DNA of 64,000 bases, taken from Maniola hyperantus (taxonomy: Eukaryota > Arthropoda > Insecta > Lepidoptera > Nymphalidae). A program made the translations under genes and the position numbers. Position 1 is the first letter of the stretch, and every line of letters starts with the position of its first letter. Below, piece by piece: positions 38,132 through 48,133 of this stretch. The notes beneath the pieces were generated by a model. The model had not been told where the DNA came from. It worked only from the letters and a program-made list of their open reading frames with translations, and did no database searches. The stretch covers positions 8,444,501 to 8,508,500 of the forward strand of contig NC_048539.1 in NCBI RefSeq assembly GCF_902806685.2, in the 5' to 3' direction.

Positions 38132-38137
38132 AATAAA
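38132..38137 (+). terminator. Candidate poly(A) signal of the ABCC gene
   Basis: AATAAA about 175 bp after the ABCC stop codon. Further AATAAA-like hexamers lie near 38326, so the cleavage site used cannot be fixed from sequence. Confidence 0.45.
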
Positions 38138-38436
38138 CTGTAAAGTGACAGTATCATCTAGCGATAGTATAGAAGTTACCGAGACAACAGGACCCGTTTT
38201 GCTTGCAGAATTACGCTGATGTGTTGTAGCTGACTCGGAGCTGCGAATTTTTGGATAGTGCCATTTTGGTTTTCAATGTCTTGCTAGATTTATTTTGTCG
38301 AAATTTCTGTACATGTTCTTGGTGGCTGAAATAAAAATAAAACTCGGGACACTCTGGCATAAGGCATTCAACTCGCGCGTCTATAATGGTCCATACCTAC
38401 TTAATTTAATTAGAATATTTCAATGTAATATCCATA
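38138..38436. other. ABCC 3' region
   Basis: Probable 3' UTR or flanking DNA after the last ABCC exon; contains GGCTGAAATAAAAATAAAAC near 38320, a second possible poly(A) region. Confidence 0.4.
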
Positions 38437-38632
38437 CTATAATATTATAAATGCGAAAGTGTATGTCTGTCTGCTAGCTTTTCACGGCCCATCCGTTTAA
38501 CCGATTTCGATGAAATTTGGTACAAAGGTAGCTTGCATCCCTGGGAAGGACACACATCCCGGAAAATCAAAGAGTTCGCACGGGATTTTAAAACAGCTAA
38601 ATATACTCGGACAAAGCCGCGGGCATCATCTA
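38437..38632 (+). repeat. CGCGACTTCGT-type repeat, partial
   Basis: ATAATATTATAAATGCGAAA, CTAGCTTTTCACGGCCCATC, GATTTCGATGAAATTTGGTA, to CCGCGGGCATCATCTAGTAA. Confidence 0.7.
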
Positions 38633-40507
38633 GTAATAATATAAAAAACTATTGGAGTGAATCCATTTTCGCGCTACGGCATCAACACTTACTTACTGTA
38701 CTTACAGTTTATTGAAATGTAATTCTTGACTGACTAAAAGTGTTACATTTAAATTCCTAACCAAAACTGCAGAAACTGGAATAATACCTATAAATAATTT
38801 AGTACTTACGTAAGTGATCACAGAGTAATGATTTCTCGAAAGAGTCATCTATTGAGATGATAGAGTGTTTAAGTTTGTTTAAGTAATTAGTGTAGGTATT
38901 TAAATTGAAATGTTAACTCACAGCGATATTGTGCTACAATATTTGTGAAAATGCCTTTATTTTGTAAATCTATTTTTATAGAAACGCTTTATCATAAAAT
39001 AATACAAAACTAGCTATAACCAGTAGATTTTTTATACTTAAAAAAAGTTGGACTGCAGTTAACAATATTAAACATCTATTTAAGTAAAGATTTGCAAATA
39101 ACTCCTTAATATTTTGATCCCTAATCCTGAGCCTGTATGCAATATTCAAATGAATTGCTACTATTTAGGTAGGTACCTACCTACTGCAACTTTGTACAAT
39201 TTGTTACATAATTTCTTTCTTTGAATAAATTGTTTTAATATGTTTGGATTTGTATTAAATGTGACAATTTTATATTAACCTTCGACACAGAAGTTATTTA
39301 AGTAAGCTATTGTACTTAGTTTTATGTATGTTTTTTTCATTATTGCATATATATTTATATATGTACATATATTTTAAATACCATTAGTAGGTACCTACTT
39401 ATTTGGAAAAGAACACAACAATTTTTAACTGCAAATATCAATAACAATAAAATTTTCGATACCATAAAATTGCATACTTTTCTAACGTCTTAACCAATGG
39501 ACCAATATTTGTACCTAAAGAAATTAGGCTGGACTGTACTGTAGCACAAAACTACTGATTGTTTATACATTTCTTAAGAGGGAAATACAAAATAGAATAG
39601 GCATATTAAAGGGCTCAACTATGTTTAAAACAAATAGGAGCAGATGTCTAAAATTAAAGGTGTTCATAATGATTATGCACGCTGCATGATATATATTTAA
39701 TTGTCACAAAATAGGTGAGTACTATAAAATGTCACAGTACTTAAAAATATTTTTTTAACTATAGCATGTACCTAACTATAATGTATACTCAATAAAAAAT
39801 AATATTAAGTATATATTTTTATTTGTAGTAAGTACTTAGTATCTTACACTTGAAAGTGCATTTAGAATTTACAGTAAAATATTATAAAGACATTTCAATA
39901 ATATGTATCCATATGAATGTGTACTCAATTTTAAAAATGATTATTAAATGTTTTTGATAAATATCAGGACAATAAATGTTTAAAAAAAGTTGTGTATTAT
40001 TAAAATTTGATCCTATAATGTGAAGTGTGTCAGTGTCTGTAACTTATTTGCTATTTTTAATCACTCTCCTGAATAGGAATCCTTTAAAATGCAATGTACA
40101 TTTCGTGAACAAAAGATTTGCTTAGGTGGGTGTGGCCAAGGATGGATTTAAGAAGTGGAGCCATTAAAATTATTTTAAGCTTTGGTACTAGAAAAAAAAC
40201 AGGAAAATAATATTTTTTTTTGACAAAAGTATTTTACTTAGAACAAAAAAAACTGATATTTTTGTAAAGCAAGTAATATTCTTAAAAAAATTGGTGGATA
40301 TATAGCTCCATTATCTAAGTATTTATATAACCAGGATTAAAAAAATTTACTTGTATGTTTTGTATACAAAAAATAGCCACTAAACAATACCAGTACTGCA
40401 ATAAATTAAGATAAAAAAGATTTTTGGTACATGAATAATAAAAATAAATAAATAAATAAAATGTGATTCTGATGAGATCTGCTTGTTATTTGAAATACGC
40501 AACTGTT
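38633..40507. other. Intergenic region between ABCC and GINS4, AT-rich, no gene
   Basis: About 1.9 kb of very AT-rich sequence with only short A/T runs and TAGGTACCTACC strings. No open frame above about 60 codons with protein-like composition on either strand. Confidence 0.6.
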
Positions 40508-40690
40508 ACAGTACGCAGCAGAAAGCAATGTACATCAGCCTTTAGCATGACATTTCGGCTTTGTAGAGCGTTGTCTCTGTCACTCATACCTATATGACGT
40601 TTTTTCGGTCTCAACAATAGGGATAACACTCTACAAATCTGCTATCTCCTTCTAAATGTTGATGTACATTACTTTCTGCCACATACTGTA
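40508..40690. mobile_element. MITE of the TGTACATC family, copy 2
   Basis: Left ACAGTACGCAGCAGAAAGCA with AATGTACATC, right GATGTACATTACTTTCTGCC. The inner CTTTGTAGAGCGTTGTCTCT pairs imperfectly with the right half. Confidence 0.75.
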
Positions 40691-40881
40691 CTTATATTTC
40701 TTAAGCCCAAACCTACAGTTACAAAAGCCAAATCAATTTTGATTTAAACTAAATAAATAATAAAAGTTTGCTTGCAAGAGTACTTACTGCATCTGCATTA
40801 TGAGTTTTCTTTTTAATTCACAGTTATGATTAAGTTTTTTTTTAAAGTACCTACTAAGATTTACCTAGTTGTAGCTCAATA

Positions 40882-42235
40882 TCATACAAGCTCAACTTTA
40901 CCATTTTTGACCAAGTCTGCAATCGGTTTGTACTGCAGTATGTGTTGGGAGCCCTCTGGAAAAGAAAACAGGGATATTTGAAAATAACTTTAAGTCTCAT
41001 TTATAATAAGAAAGCTCAGTCAATCAGTGGGTGCTGGCGAGGGCTATGCTCGGAGTTTATTTACATGATTTAATTTAATTTAATTTTTTTTATTTTATAG
41101 AGACAAACAGTTACAATTAGATAAGTAGATAGTATATATTATATAAAAACACTTAAACCAAAGCAGTCTCCAATGAGAAATTAACACTTATAATAAAAAT
41201 TATGTCCTCAACACACGGGCATAGTACGCGTATGAAAACTAGGCACAGAGTATTTAAAAAACTAGGTAGGTAAACTTATGGAACACAGAACTAAAATCGA
41301 CTAAAGTATAAACTATAACTTGGCAGAATTTGATATTACATCCTTAATTGCTAATTTATACCTATGGATGATCAAATCAGAAATGTACCAACAGTAATTA
41401 AACAAAGTTAGTAATAGCCTTAGGTTAAGACTTCAGTTTCCTATGCTATTTCGGGGAGTATGCGGTTCATTCTCAGGCATGCACTTCTAACTTTTAGTAA
41501 TACTACTATGCACTAGATTAGTTATTCCATATCGTCAAAGATAACCACTACATTCTCTTATAGCTTGACAGCCAGTGTCGTATTAAGTTTGATAGATTCA
41601 TAGAATACTATTTTTGTTAAGAGTAGCGATTCTATACATTTAAATCAATGATACTTACCTTCTAAATCAATTTCTTCATCCTGATCACCTATCAAGTCTT
41701 CTAAAATAATTCCATGTATTGTGTCATTTGCTTTTAGGAAGATGTGAGATTGCATATTAGGATAAATAGCCATTTTATTCAGTTCAAATGTTCGCACATT
41801 ACTAGGGACATTATTCAATACTGTATCCTTCAAATGATTCTCCATATTCACTAGATATTCTTGGGCATACATGAATTCTGATGGTGTTAAGAAGTTTGTG
41901 CCAGATTCTATTCGTTGCTTCTCATCGTTGACAATTGAAATACAATAGTTTTCTATTTTATTTAGTCTCGTCTTAAGATAATTGCAAATGATATACTTAA
42001 TCCTATTGAGTTCCATTTTATGGATCCACACACGAAGGTCTGTTTTGGGAAGCTTATTGATATTACGTTCCATGTGCTGGATCTGTCCCAGCATGCACTC
42101 AACCATGTCGTTGCGGTGCGGTAGTATTTCCGGAGATAAACGCTCGTTTTGCCAAGCGCTTTGCAGTCTTTTCAAAACTGTTTCGGCTGTAATCTCGTCC
42201 TCCTCGTCGCTTATGTCTAGATCGTCAGTATTCAT
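40882..42235 (-). CDS. GINS4: GINS complex subunit 4 (SLD5)
   Basis: Subunit of the GINS tetramer, which joins Cdc45 and MCM2-7 to form the CMG helicase at replication forks; nuclear. Two exons on the minus strand: 42235-41659 (phase 1 donor GTAAGT) and 40955-40882 (acceptor TTTTCCAG, stop TGA). Together they make 216 residues, close to the 223 of human GINS4. Visible: acidic N-terminus (DDLDISDEEDEI), helical A-domain with RNDMVECMLGQIQHMERNIN and RVWIHKMELNRIKYIICNYL, LTPSEFMYAQEYL, then the C-terminal B-domain ending EGSQHILQYKPIADLVKNGK plus VELV, the conserved SLD5 end. The start ATG has an in-frame acidic leader typical of the family. Upstream DNA may be shared with a divergent THAP-like exon. 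Confidence 0.95.
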
Positions 42236-42670
42236 ATTTTTCGATATTACTCTTCAGTAGTTGTTATCATGTTATTTCATCAGATTTGACGGTTGAGTTG
42301 AGACCATAGATTAAACTTTATAATATCAAAATTAAAACTTAAAACCAAACTTTGTATTGTTGATTGGTTAATACAAATATTGACTACCAAACAATGGTAA
42401 TAATTTTTCGTGTTGTTATTCATCGTTACGTTGTGCCATAGGCTTAGAATTTTTTCGCTACGCTCAAAGACTGACAAATCGTGGGAGTGAAAGGTAGTTA
42501 GTTAATACACACTGCTGCGAGCGAAAAAGAGAAGCGAAACAACATGACGATAAGTCATTGTTTACGCGAGTAAGGGCCTATAGCACCCCGGCTTGTTCCA
42601 AGTCGAGGTGATTTTTTTGCATTTACTTAATAATCTTACGATTAAAACGTAAAATTTTTGTCCTGCCACC
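42236..42670. promoter_or_regulatory. Upstream region of GINS4, possible bidirectional promoter
   Basis: 435 bp between the GINS4 start codon (minus strand) and the THAP-like ATG (plus strand). No clear TATA in either direction. The relation is inferred from position only. Confidence 0.3.
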
Positions 42671-42741
42671 ATGGAGTCTTGTTCTGTGAGTGAATGTGAC
42701 GTTACAGGATGTTATAACTCGCATAAATACACGTTTCACAG
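42671..42741 (+). CDS. Possible first exon of a THAP-type zinc-finger gene
   Basis: A perfect Kozak context (GCCACCATGG) opens a 23-codon frame, MESCSVSECDVTGCYNSHKY then TFHR, ending at a GTAATT donor in phase 2. The spacing C-x-x-x-x-G-C-x-N-S...FHR is that of THAP domain starts, which continue with Phe-Pro. About 90 bp on, ATAG|GTTTCCC would supply FP in phase, but that frame stops at once and a MITE begins at 42866. No further THAP exon was found. It may be an alternative exon, a gene with distant exons, or a relic. Confidence 0.4.
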
Positions 42742-42865
42742 GTAATTACTTACTATTTTTACTGAATTTTCATAATCATTATTTCGTCATTTGTTGTTTG
42801 AAAATTACACAAAATAACTATTGATTAGTTAGATGATAGGTTTCCCTTAAGACTTATCATCAAAT

Positions 42866-43871
42866 AGGCTACTTGACTCATATCTAATTTCATCCAATAA
42901 ATGATTATTTATTATAGAATTTTGCTTAAGACAACGAAATATATCAATAACAATTATTAAAAACGCAGGATGGATATATAAATCCAATTTTAAAAAATAC
43001 AGTTTTTATTTTTATTTAAAATGCAGAAAACGCTATCAGCCATGATGTGACGTCATTAAATATGTAAACAAAGAAATGTCATCCCTATGTCACGCGGGGA
43101 CTAACGTAGTATCCATATAAATAAAATTTAAAGTCCTGACTAACTTATATATCAACGCACAGCCTAAACATCTAACCAGCTGGTCCTAGATACATGAAAT
43201 TTGGTGGGTGTGTTCTTTGTAGGTAAAGAGAAGGTATCCACTAGGAAAGGATTTTTTGAAATTCCACCCCTGAGTGGGTTAAATGGGGGTTTGAAATTTA
43301 TGAAGTCCACGCGGGCGAAGTCACGAGCATAAGCTAGTTTTTATATATTTCTAAAAACTCATAGTAAACGTAAAAAAATATCGTTTTCTCTTTATAAATT
43401 GAATATGTTATTAAGTAAGACTTACAACAAAGTGATCTTTGCAAAAATAAATTTGGGTTGCAGTCGTTAGTCATATAGGATCCCTTTAAGCAAGTCTTCG
43501 CGTGTTACGTATATTTATTTCACTGGGCACTCTAATCCACAACTTTCCTGTGGTCTTTATCGATGCGTTTTTACATTCTCGGATGATACAATAACGATAA
43601 TTACTATATTTTTCATGTAAACTAGTATAGAAGTCATGTTTATTAAACTTTGGGAGGTTATGCTGTTGTTTACAAATGCATGACGTCAGAGCACAGATAA
43701 TCTATCGGCCAAACATGGCCGACAGTGTTTTCACCTGTCTAAGAAAAAAATATTTTTAAATGAAAGTTTTACGGTTTTTAGGGCGCAAAAAAATATAGTG
43801 TTAATTTTTTTGATCTAATAGGACAAATATTAACCATTTAAGACCTACTTAAAAAAAGTGTCAAGTAGCCT
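42866..43871. mobile_element. AGGCTACTTGAC-family element, 1.0-kb copy with nested repeat
   Basis: It begins AGGCTACTTGAC and ends GTCAAGTAGCCT, with AT on both outer sides, as for the 287-bp copy at 27824-28110. Its right 220 bp (TTGTTTACAAATGCATGACG to the end) match that copy closely. The left 770 bp are different and include an inserted CGCGACTTCGT-type repeat at 43122-43338. Either a longer family member or two elements joined by chance. Confidence 0.6.
43122..43338 (-). repeat. CGCGACTTCGT-type repeat, inverted, nested
   Basis: CTGACTAACTTATATATCAA, ATGAAATTTGGTGGGTGTGT, GAAGTCACGAGCATAAGCTA; same family as 25805-26022. Confidence 0.65.
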
Positions 43872-43927
43872 ATTACATTGCTAAATGAAGAATTTTTGGA
43901 TATTTTGTGTAAATATTTTGTGTAAAA

Positions 43928-43961
43928 CGTAACCAAACGTTTTTAAAAACGTTTGGTTACG
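43928..43961. repeat. Perfect 34-bp palindrome
   Basis: CGTAACCAAACGTTTTT followed directly by its exact reverse complement, with no loop. AT-rich surroundings; no ORF. Confidence 0.9.
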
Positions 43962-45355
43962 ATGGGGATAGACAAAGTGATAACGTCACAGGTATCGATA
44001 GTCGATAATCCTGTCTGCCGGTAGGTTTGATGTGATAGGCTTAGGTATGTAAAGTACTATATAAAACACTACTTTCCAATAAAAGAAAACAACGTGATAT
44101 ACATACAGGTTATCAATCGCTTATTTTGTACTAGCTGCACGAAGTCATTTCATTAATAAATAATTTGTTACCTAGCTTTAGCTTTGTTGCTATTTGTGTA
44201 TTTGAAATGTATTTGATTTTTAAAATTATAAGATACCTTTTTACTTCACCTCGTTAAACTAACTCATTAGTGTCCTATGATTTCGCCAGTAAGACTATCG
44301 ATAATACAATGCTAAAGTCAAGACAACTCTATTTCACGCACTCATTCACGTTTCATTGTTTGTAACACCGTTATCTGTCGTTGTTGGTCTTGTACATTCT
44401 AAGCCTATGCGTCGTGCTATCGCTATCTCATACGCGGTTACACAGTACTTCAATCTACCTTTATTACTCTATCTACGTACAGACTCTATTATCATTACAC
44501 ACTATTACTCAGACAAAGGAGTCGGAGCACCAAGGTCGGAGCTGTGTCTATACGCCACTACGGCGATGCGCCGCCGCGCCGTAAACGGTTAAACATGTTT
44601 GTCAAATATTTTGATCGTCTGCGGCACTGATATACCAGATATGCAACTAGCGTGGCTCCCTCAGGTCCCTCTCGCTCAAGCAGAAGTACTTACTTGTGAA
44701 ATGTTATCCCGTCTATTTTACGTTCGCTTCGGCTATTGTAGCCCAGTATACTGCAACCCACCATTGCACAATAATTTCAAAAACAAAAAACAACAAAACG
44801 AATCAATTATTTATTTACAATACTTGAGTCAACATAACCTTTGTCAAGATCTCACATACAAATACATCTTGACAAACAAAAAGTGGCCACAGTGATAAGG
44901 ACAGAACGTAATCATTTTGTCACGTTCTAAATAAGAGCTTAAATGTATTTAACTATCTCGCTCTAATAGTAAAAGTCACAATAGGGCTACTTCTAAAGGT
45001 ATTTGTTCTAAGGTCTGCGGTCGTGTTTGATGCGTTTGTCAAACAAACTACGTGTTTGGCGAACAAGCTACGTGTTTGGCAAACAAACTACGCCACTACT
45101 GCCAAACCGGCCAATTTTGGTTGACCGTTTACGGGGCACTTTAAATCTGTGGTTAGGTCACACGAGTAGAATATGTACTCGTGTTTTCGATGGTTAGATA
45201 TTTAAATGGAAAGATAGGTACTGAAAAGGGCTAGAACCCAAAGACGTAAAACCAGTTAAAAATATATTTGAATATAACCACAGAATATATAATAGATAAT
45301 AGTCTTGATAATAGTACTACGTAAAAAATACGAAAGTACCTATTTAACTCAGACT
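43962..45355. other. Intergenic, no gene recognised
   Basis: It holds a more mixed-composition part at 44340-44895 with open frames of 70-98 codons in several phases (e.g. 44599-44895), none resembling a known protein. At 45025-45095 an imperfect short repeat of CAAACAAACTACGTGTTTGG occurs three times. Confidence 0.45.
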
Positions 45356-45415
45356 AAAATCAGTCAAGTGCGAGTCGGACTCACACACGAAAGGTTCCGT
45401 ACCATCGTACGAGAA
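45356..45415 (-). repeat. Terminal fragment of the (GACA)-bearing repeat family
   Basis: AAAATCAGTCAAGTGCGAGTC with GGTTCCGTACCATCGTACGA, the end shared with 58238 onward. Confidence 0.55.
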
Positions 45416-45571
45416 ATAACACTTTTTTAAATTAATGATACCACTTAAAAATCTACTGACACCAGCGATGGATAATACCTATAATTTGAGCGTTTGCTTG
45501 CAACGATCAAATCCTGGGTTCGATTTGCAATATACTTAGGCCCTTGTAGGATGAAATAATATGTAAATACA

Positions 45572-46300
45572 AGCTTATGCTCGCGACTTCGTCCGCGTGG
45601 ACTACACACAACCCCTATTTAACCTCTTTAGGGTTAGAATTTCTAAAAATCCTTTCTTAGTGGATGTCTACGACATACCAAATAGCTATCTGCATACCAA
45701 TTTTCAGCACGATCCGTTCAGTAGTTTGAGCTGTGCGTTGATAGATAGTCAGTCACCTTTTCCTTTTCAACCGGCTTCAAAAAAGGAGGAGGTTCTCAAT
45801 TCGTCGGTTTTTTTTATCATCATTATTTCACGGCCCAACAGTTCAACCGATTTTAATGAAATTTGGTGGCGAGTTAGCTTGCGTTCCGGGAAAGGACATA
45901 AGCTACTTTTTATCTCGGAAAATCCATACTTATTTTATAAATGCGAAAGTGTATGTCTGCCGGCTAGCTTTTCACCGCCCAACAGTTCAACCGATTTTGA
46001 TGAAATTTGGTACAGAGTTAGCTAACGTTCCGGGAAAGGACATAGGCTACTTGTTATCTCGGAAAATCCATACTAATATTATAAAGGCAAAAGTGTGTCT
46101 GTCGGTCTGCTAGCTTTTCACGGCTCAGCAGTTCAACCGATTTTGATGAAATTTGGTACAGAGTTAGCTTACGTGCCGGGAAAGGACATAGGCTACTTTT
46201 TATCTCGGAAAATCCATACTAATATTATAAAGGCGAAAGTGTGTCCGTCTGTCTGCTAGCTTTTCACGGCCCAGCAGTTCAACCGATTTTGATGAAAGAA
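45572..46300 (+). repeat. Tandem cluster of CGCGACTTCGT / CACGGCCCAACAG repeats
   Basis: 45572-45780 is a CGCGACTTCGTCCGCGTGGA repeat; 45775-45830 is the end of the GAAGTCGGTT family. Then a unit of about 155 bp, with core TTCACGGCCCAACAGTTCAA and TCCGGGAAAGGACATAGGCT, is repeated about four times up to 46300. Open frames through it reflect the repeat, not a gene. Confidence 0.7.
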
Positions 46301-47673
46301 CATAGGCATGGGATTACCTGAATGTTTTAGGAAGTGTCTAGAAATGTGACCTATGCAAAACTTAGTAATTTAATTAGTTAGTTTTTATACAAAATTAGTT
46401 TTGTAAGACTTTATCGTAGATTAAATTATTAAATTAATAAATTATTATTTGATTAAATTCATATCCGGTGTTGGTTATAATGACAAAACATTACCAGAGT
46501 TGCCACTCTAGAAAAAGTTACCTTTAAAATAGGTATTTCGTTATTATTAAGTAATAAATAAAACTGTTTATAAATCAATGCTTACAAACTATATTTATTA
46601 TTGTGCTTACTATTACCCGCAGCTTCGCCCCCACGTGGCTCAAGGAAAGAATAATTATTGAGGGTTTGTTACAACAATTTTTGATGTAATAGTTGGTTTG
46701 TAATGGTTGGTTAATGGGAACAGTTTATTTGTCTGCGCTTAAACTGGCTTTACGGCTCTAGGCTCTAGTGTAACTATACTCATGCAAAAACGTAAGTAGG
46801 TAGATATACCTAGTTAAGTCATACCTACTTATTCCATACTAAGTACAGCAATATTATTACAAAAATTAAAAGCTAATACGTGGCACTCCGTACTAGTACA
46901 GAAATAATCGGTGGGGTCGTCAAAACATACGGCTTAAATACCTACTTACATAGCTAAGTATAAACAAAAAGTCATTTGTAAGTAGCCATGAGTTAAGTAT
47001 TGGGTAGGTACCAGTTACGTGTAATTACTATAGAGAAAATAAACTATATCATAAAATATTCAAGAATTTACGATGCCGTTTGTGTATAATCTTGTTAACA
47101 GACTTATATTTCCAGTGACTTACTTAGTGGTGCTGTAACTATATTAACCGACTTAAGGAAACTCAGGGAGGTATCGAAAAAGAAAAATAGATTTTTTCTC
47201 TCTAGCTAACCACAGAAAGATCATGACGATCCAATAGTTCAACTACTGTCCGCTACTGAGCTGAGCAGACATTGGAGACTTTACCATTAAAATCCAATTC
47301 CTAAGTTCTCCATAATTTTGATGCGGTAAACTCTTAAACCGTGGGGATTCAGGTACTGTTGATACTGAATTGATATTTTAGGAACCGAACATAGATAGAC
47401 TTTATCATCAAACGTCAGGTCCAACTCCTCGACCCTGATGCTGCAGAGCACCTACAACAGACCTTACCTATGGCGATGGAATAAGTAAGTCCACCACGAG
47501 ACCGAGGTGAGTCACTAGTTTAAAATAAACATGCCTTGAAAATACAATCAAAATAATTTATAATCTACCCCCTTATGCAATAAATATTCCTTGCAATAAA
47601 AATATGACTAATATCTGTAAGCCCTCCCTGTATACACAGTTGCCGGGTAATGTATTCACCCTATTATCTATAT
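46301..47673. other. Intergenic region upstream of the opsin, nothing firm
   Basis: AT-rich, with a possible repeat end near 46610 (TACCCGCAGCTTCGCCCCCA). No coding exon seen on either strand. Confidence 0.5.
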
Positions 47674-47735
47674 CTAATTATGAATATCGATTTTTTATGA
47701 CGGTACTTTTAATCCCCTTGCTGTTATTATAAAAG
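47674..47735 (+). promoter_or_regulatory. Core promoter of the long-wavelength opsin
   Basis: TATAAAAG at 47728-47735 lies about 400 bp before the opsin ATG. Twelve bases upstream of it is TAATCC (47710-47715), the K50 homeodomain (Otd/Crx) site known from fly rhodopsin promoters. CTAATTATGAAT at 47674-47685 is loosely like the photoreceptor RCSI element. Motifs are seen; their use is inferred. A 5' UTR intron is possible. Confidence 0.5.
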
Positions 47736-48133
47736 ACAAGTTCATCGGTCCAAAGATCGAGTAGCCTCCGCACCGCCTTGGCATCCCCGCCGGAGATTGG
47801 TTATAGCAAACTAAAGACTGGAGTAGTTCGTGAAGCGATTTTCTTCAGTATTTTTGGTATTAACCATCTCGGGGCGACCTATCCACCTGTAACCCTTTTT
47901 TTTAGTGAGTCCTAAGAAAGAGTTTGTTTTAACACCATAAAATATCCTGGTTTTTTTAATATTCTTTAACAGTAATTTGGTGCTAAAACACATTAAAAAA
48001 AAGTTTTTTATCTTTGTTATATTCTGCAAGAGGGTCTTACGCTTTTTGTATAGGTACTCGTGTGTGCTAATTGTTTTTAACAAGTGTAATAATTCTGTTC
48101 TATAGGTAACACATAAATAAGCCATAAACAGAC

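Noticed and set aside
42740..42892. THAP exon 2 at ATAG|GTTTCCC
   Set aside because: Gives FP in phase but stops within ten codons and lacks the expected basic/Trp residues; not supported as an exon.
44340..44895. Cluster of open frames of 67-98 codons
   Set aside because: Several phases are open at once, no splice-consistent gene and no family resemblance; left as unannotated intergenic sequence.
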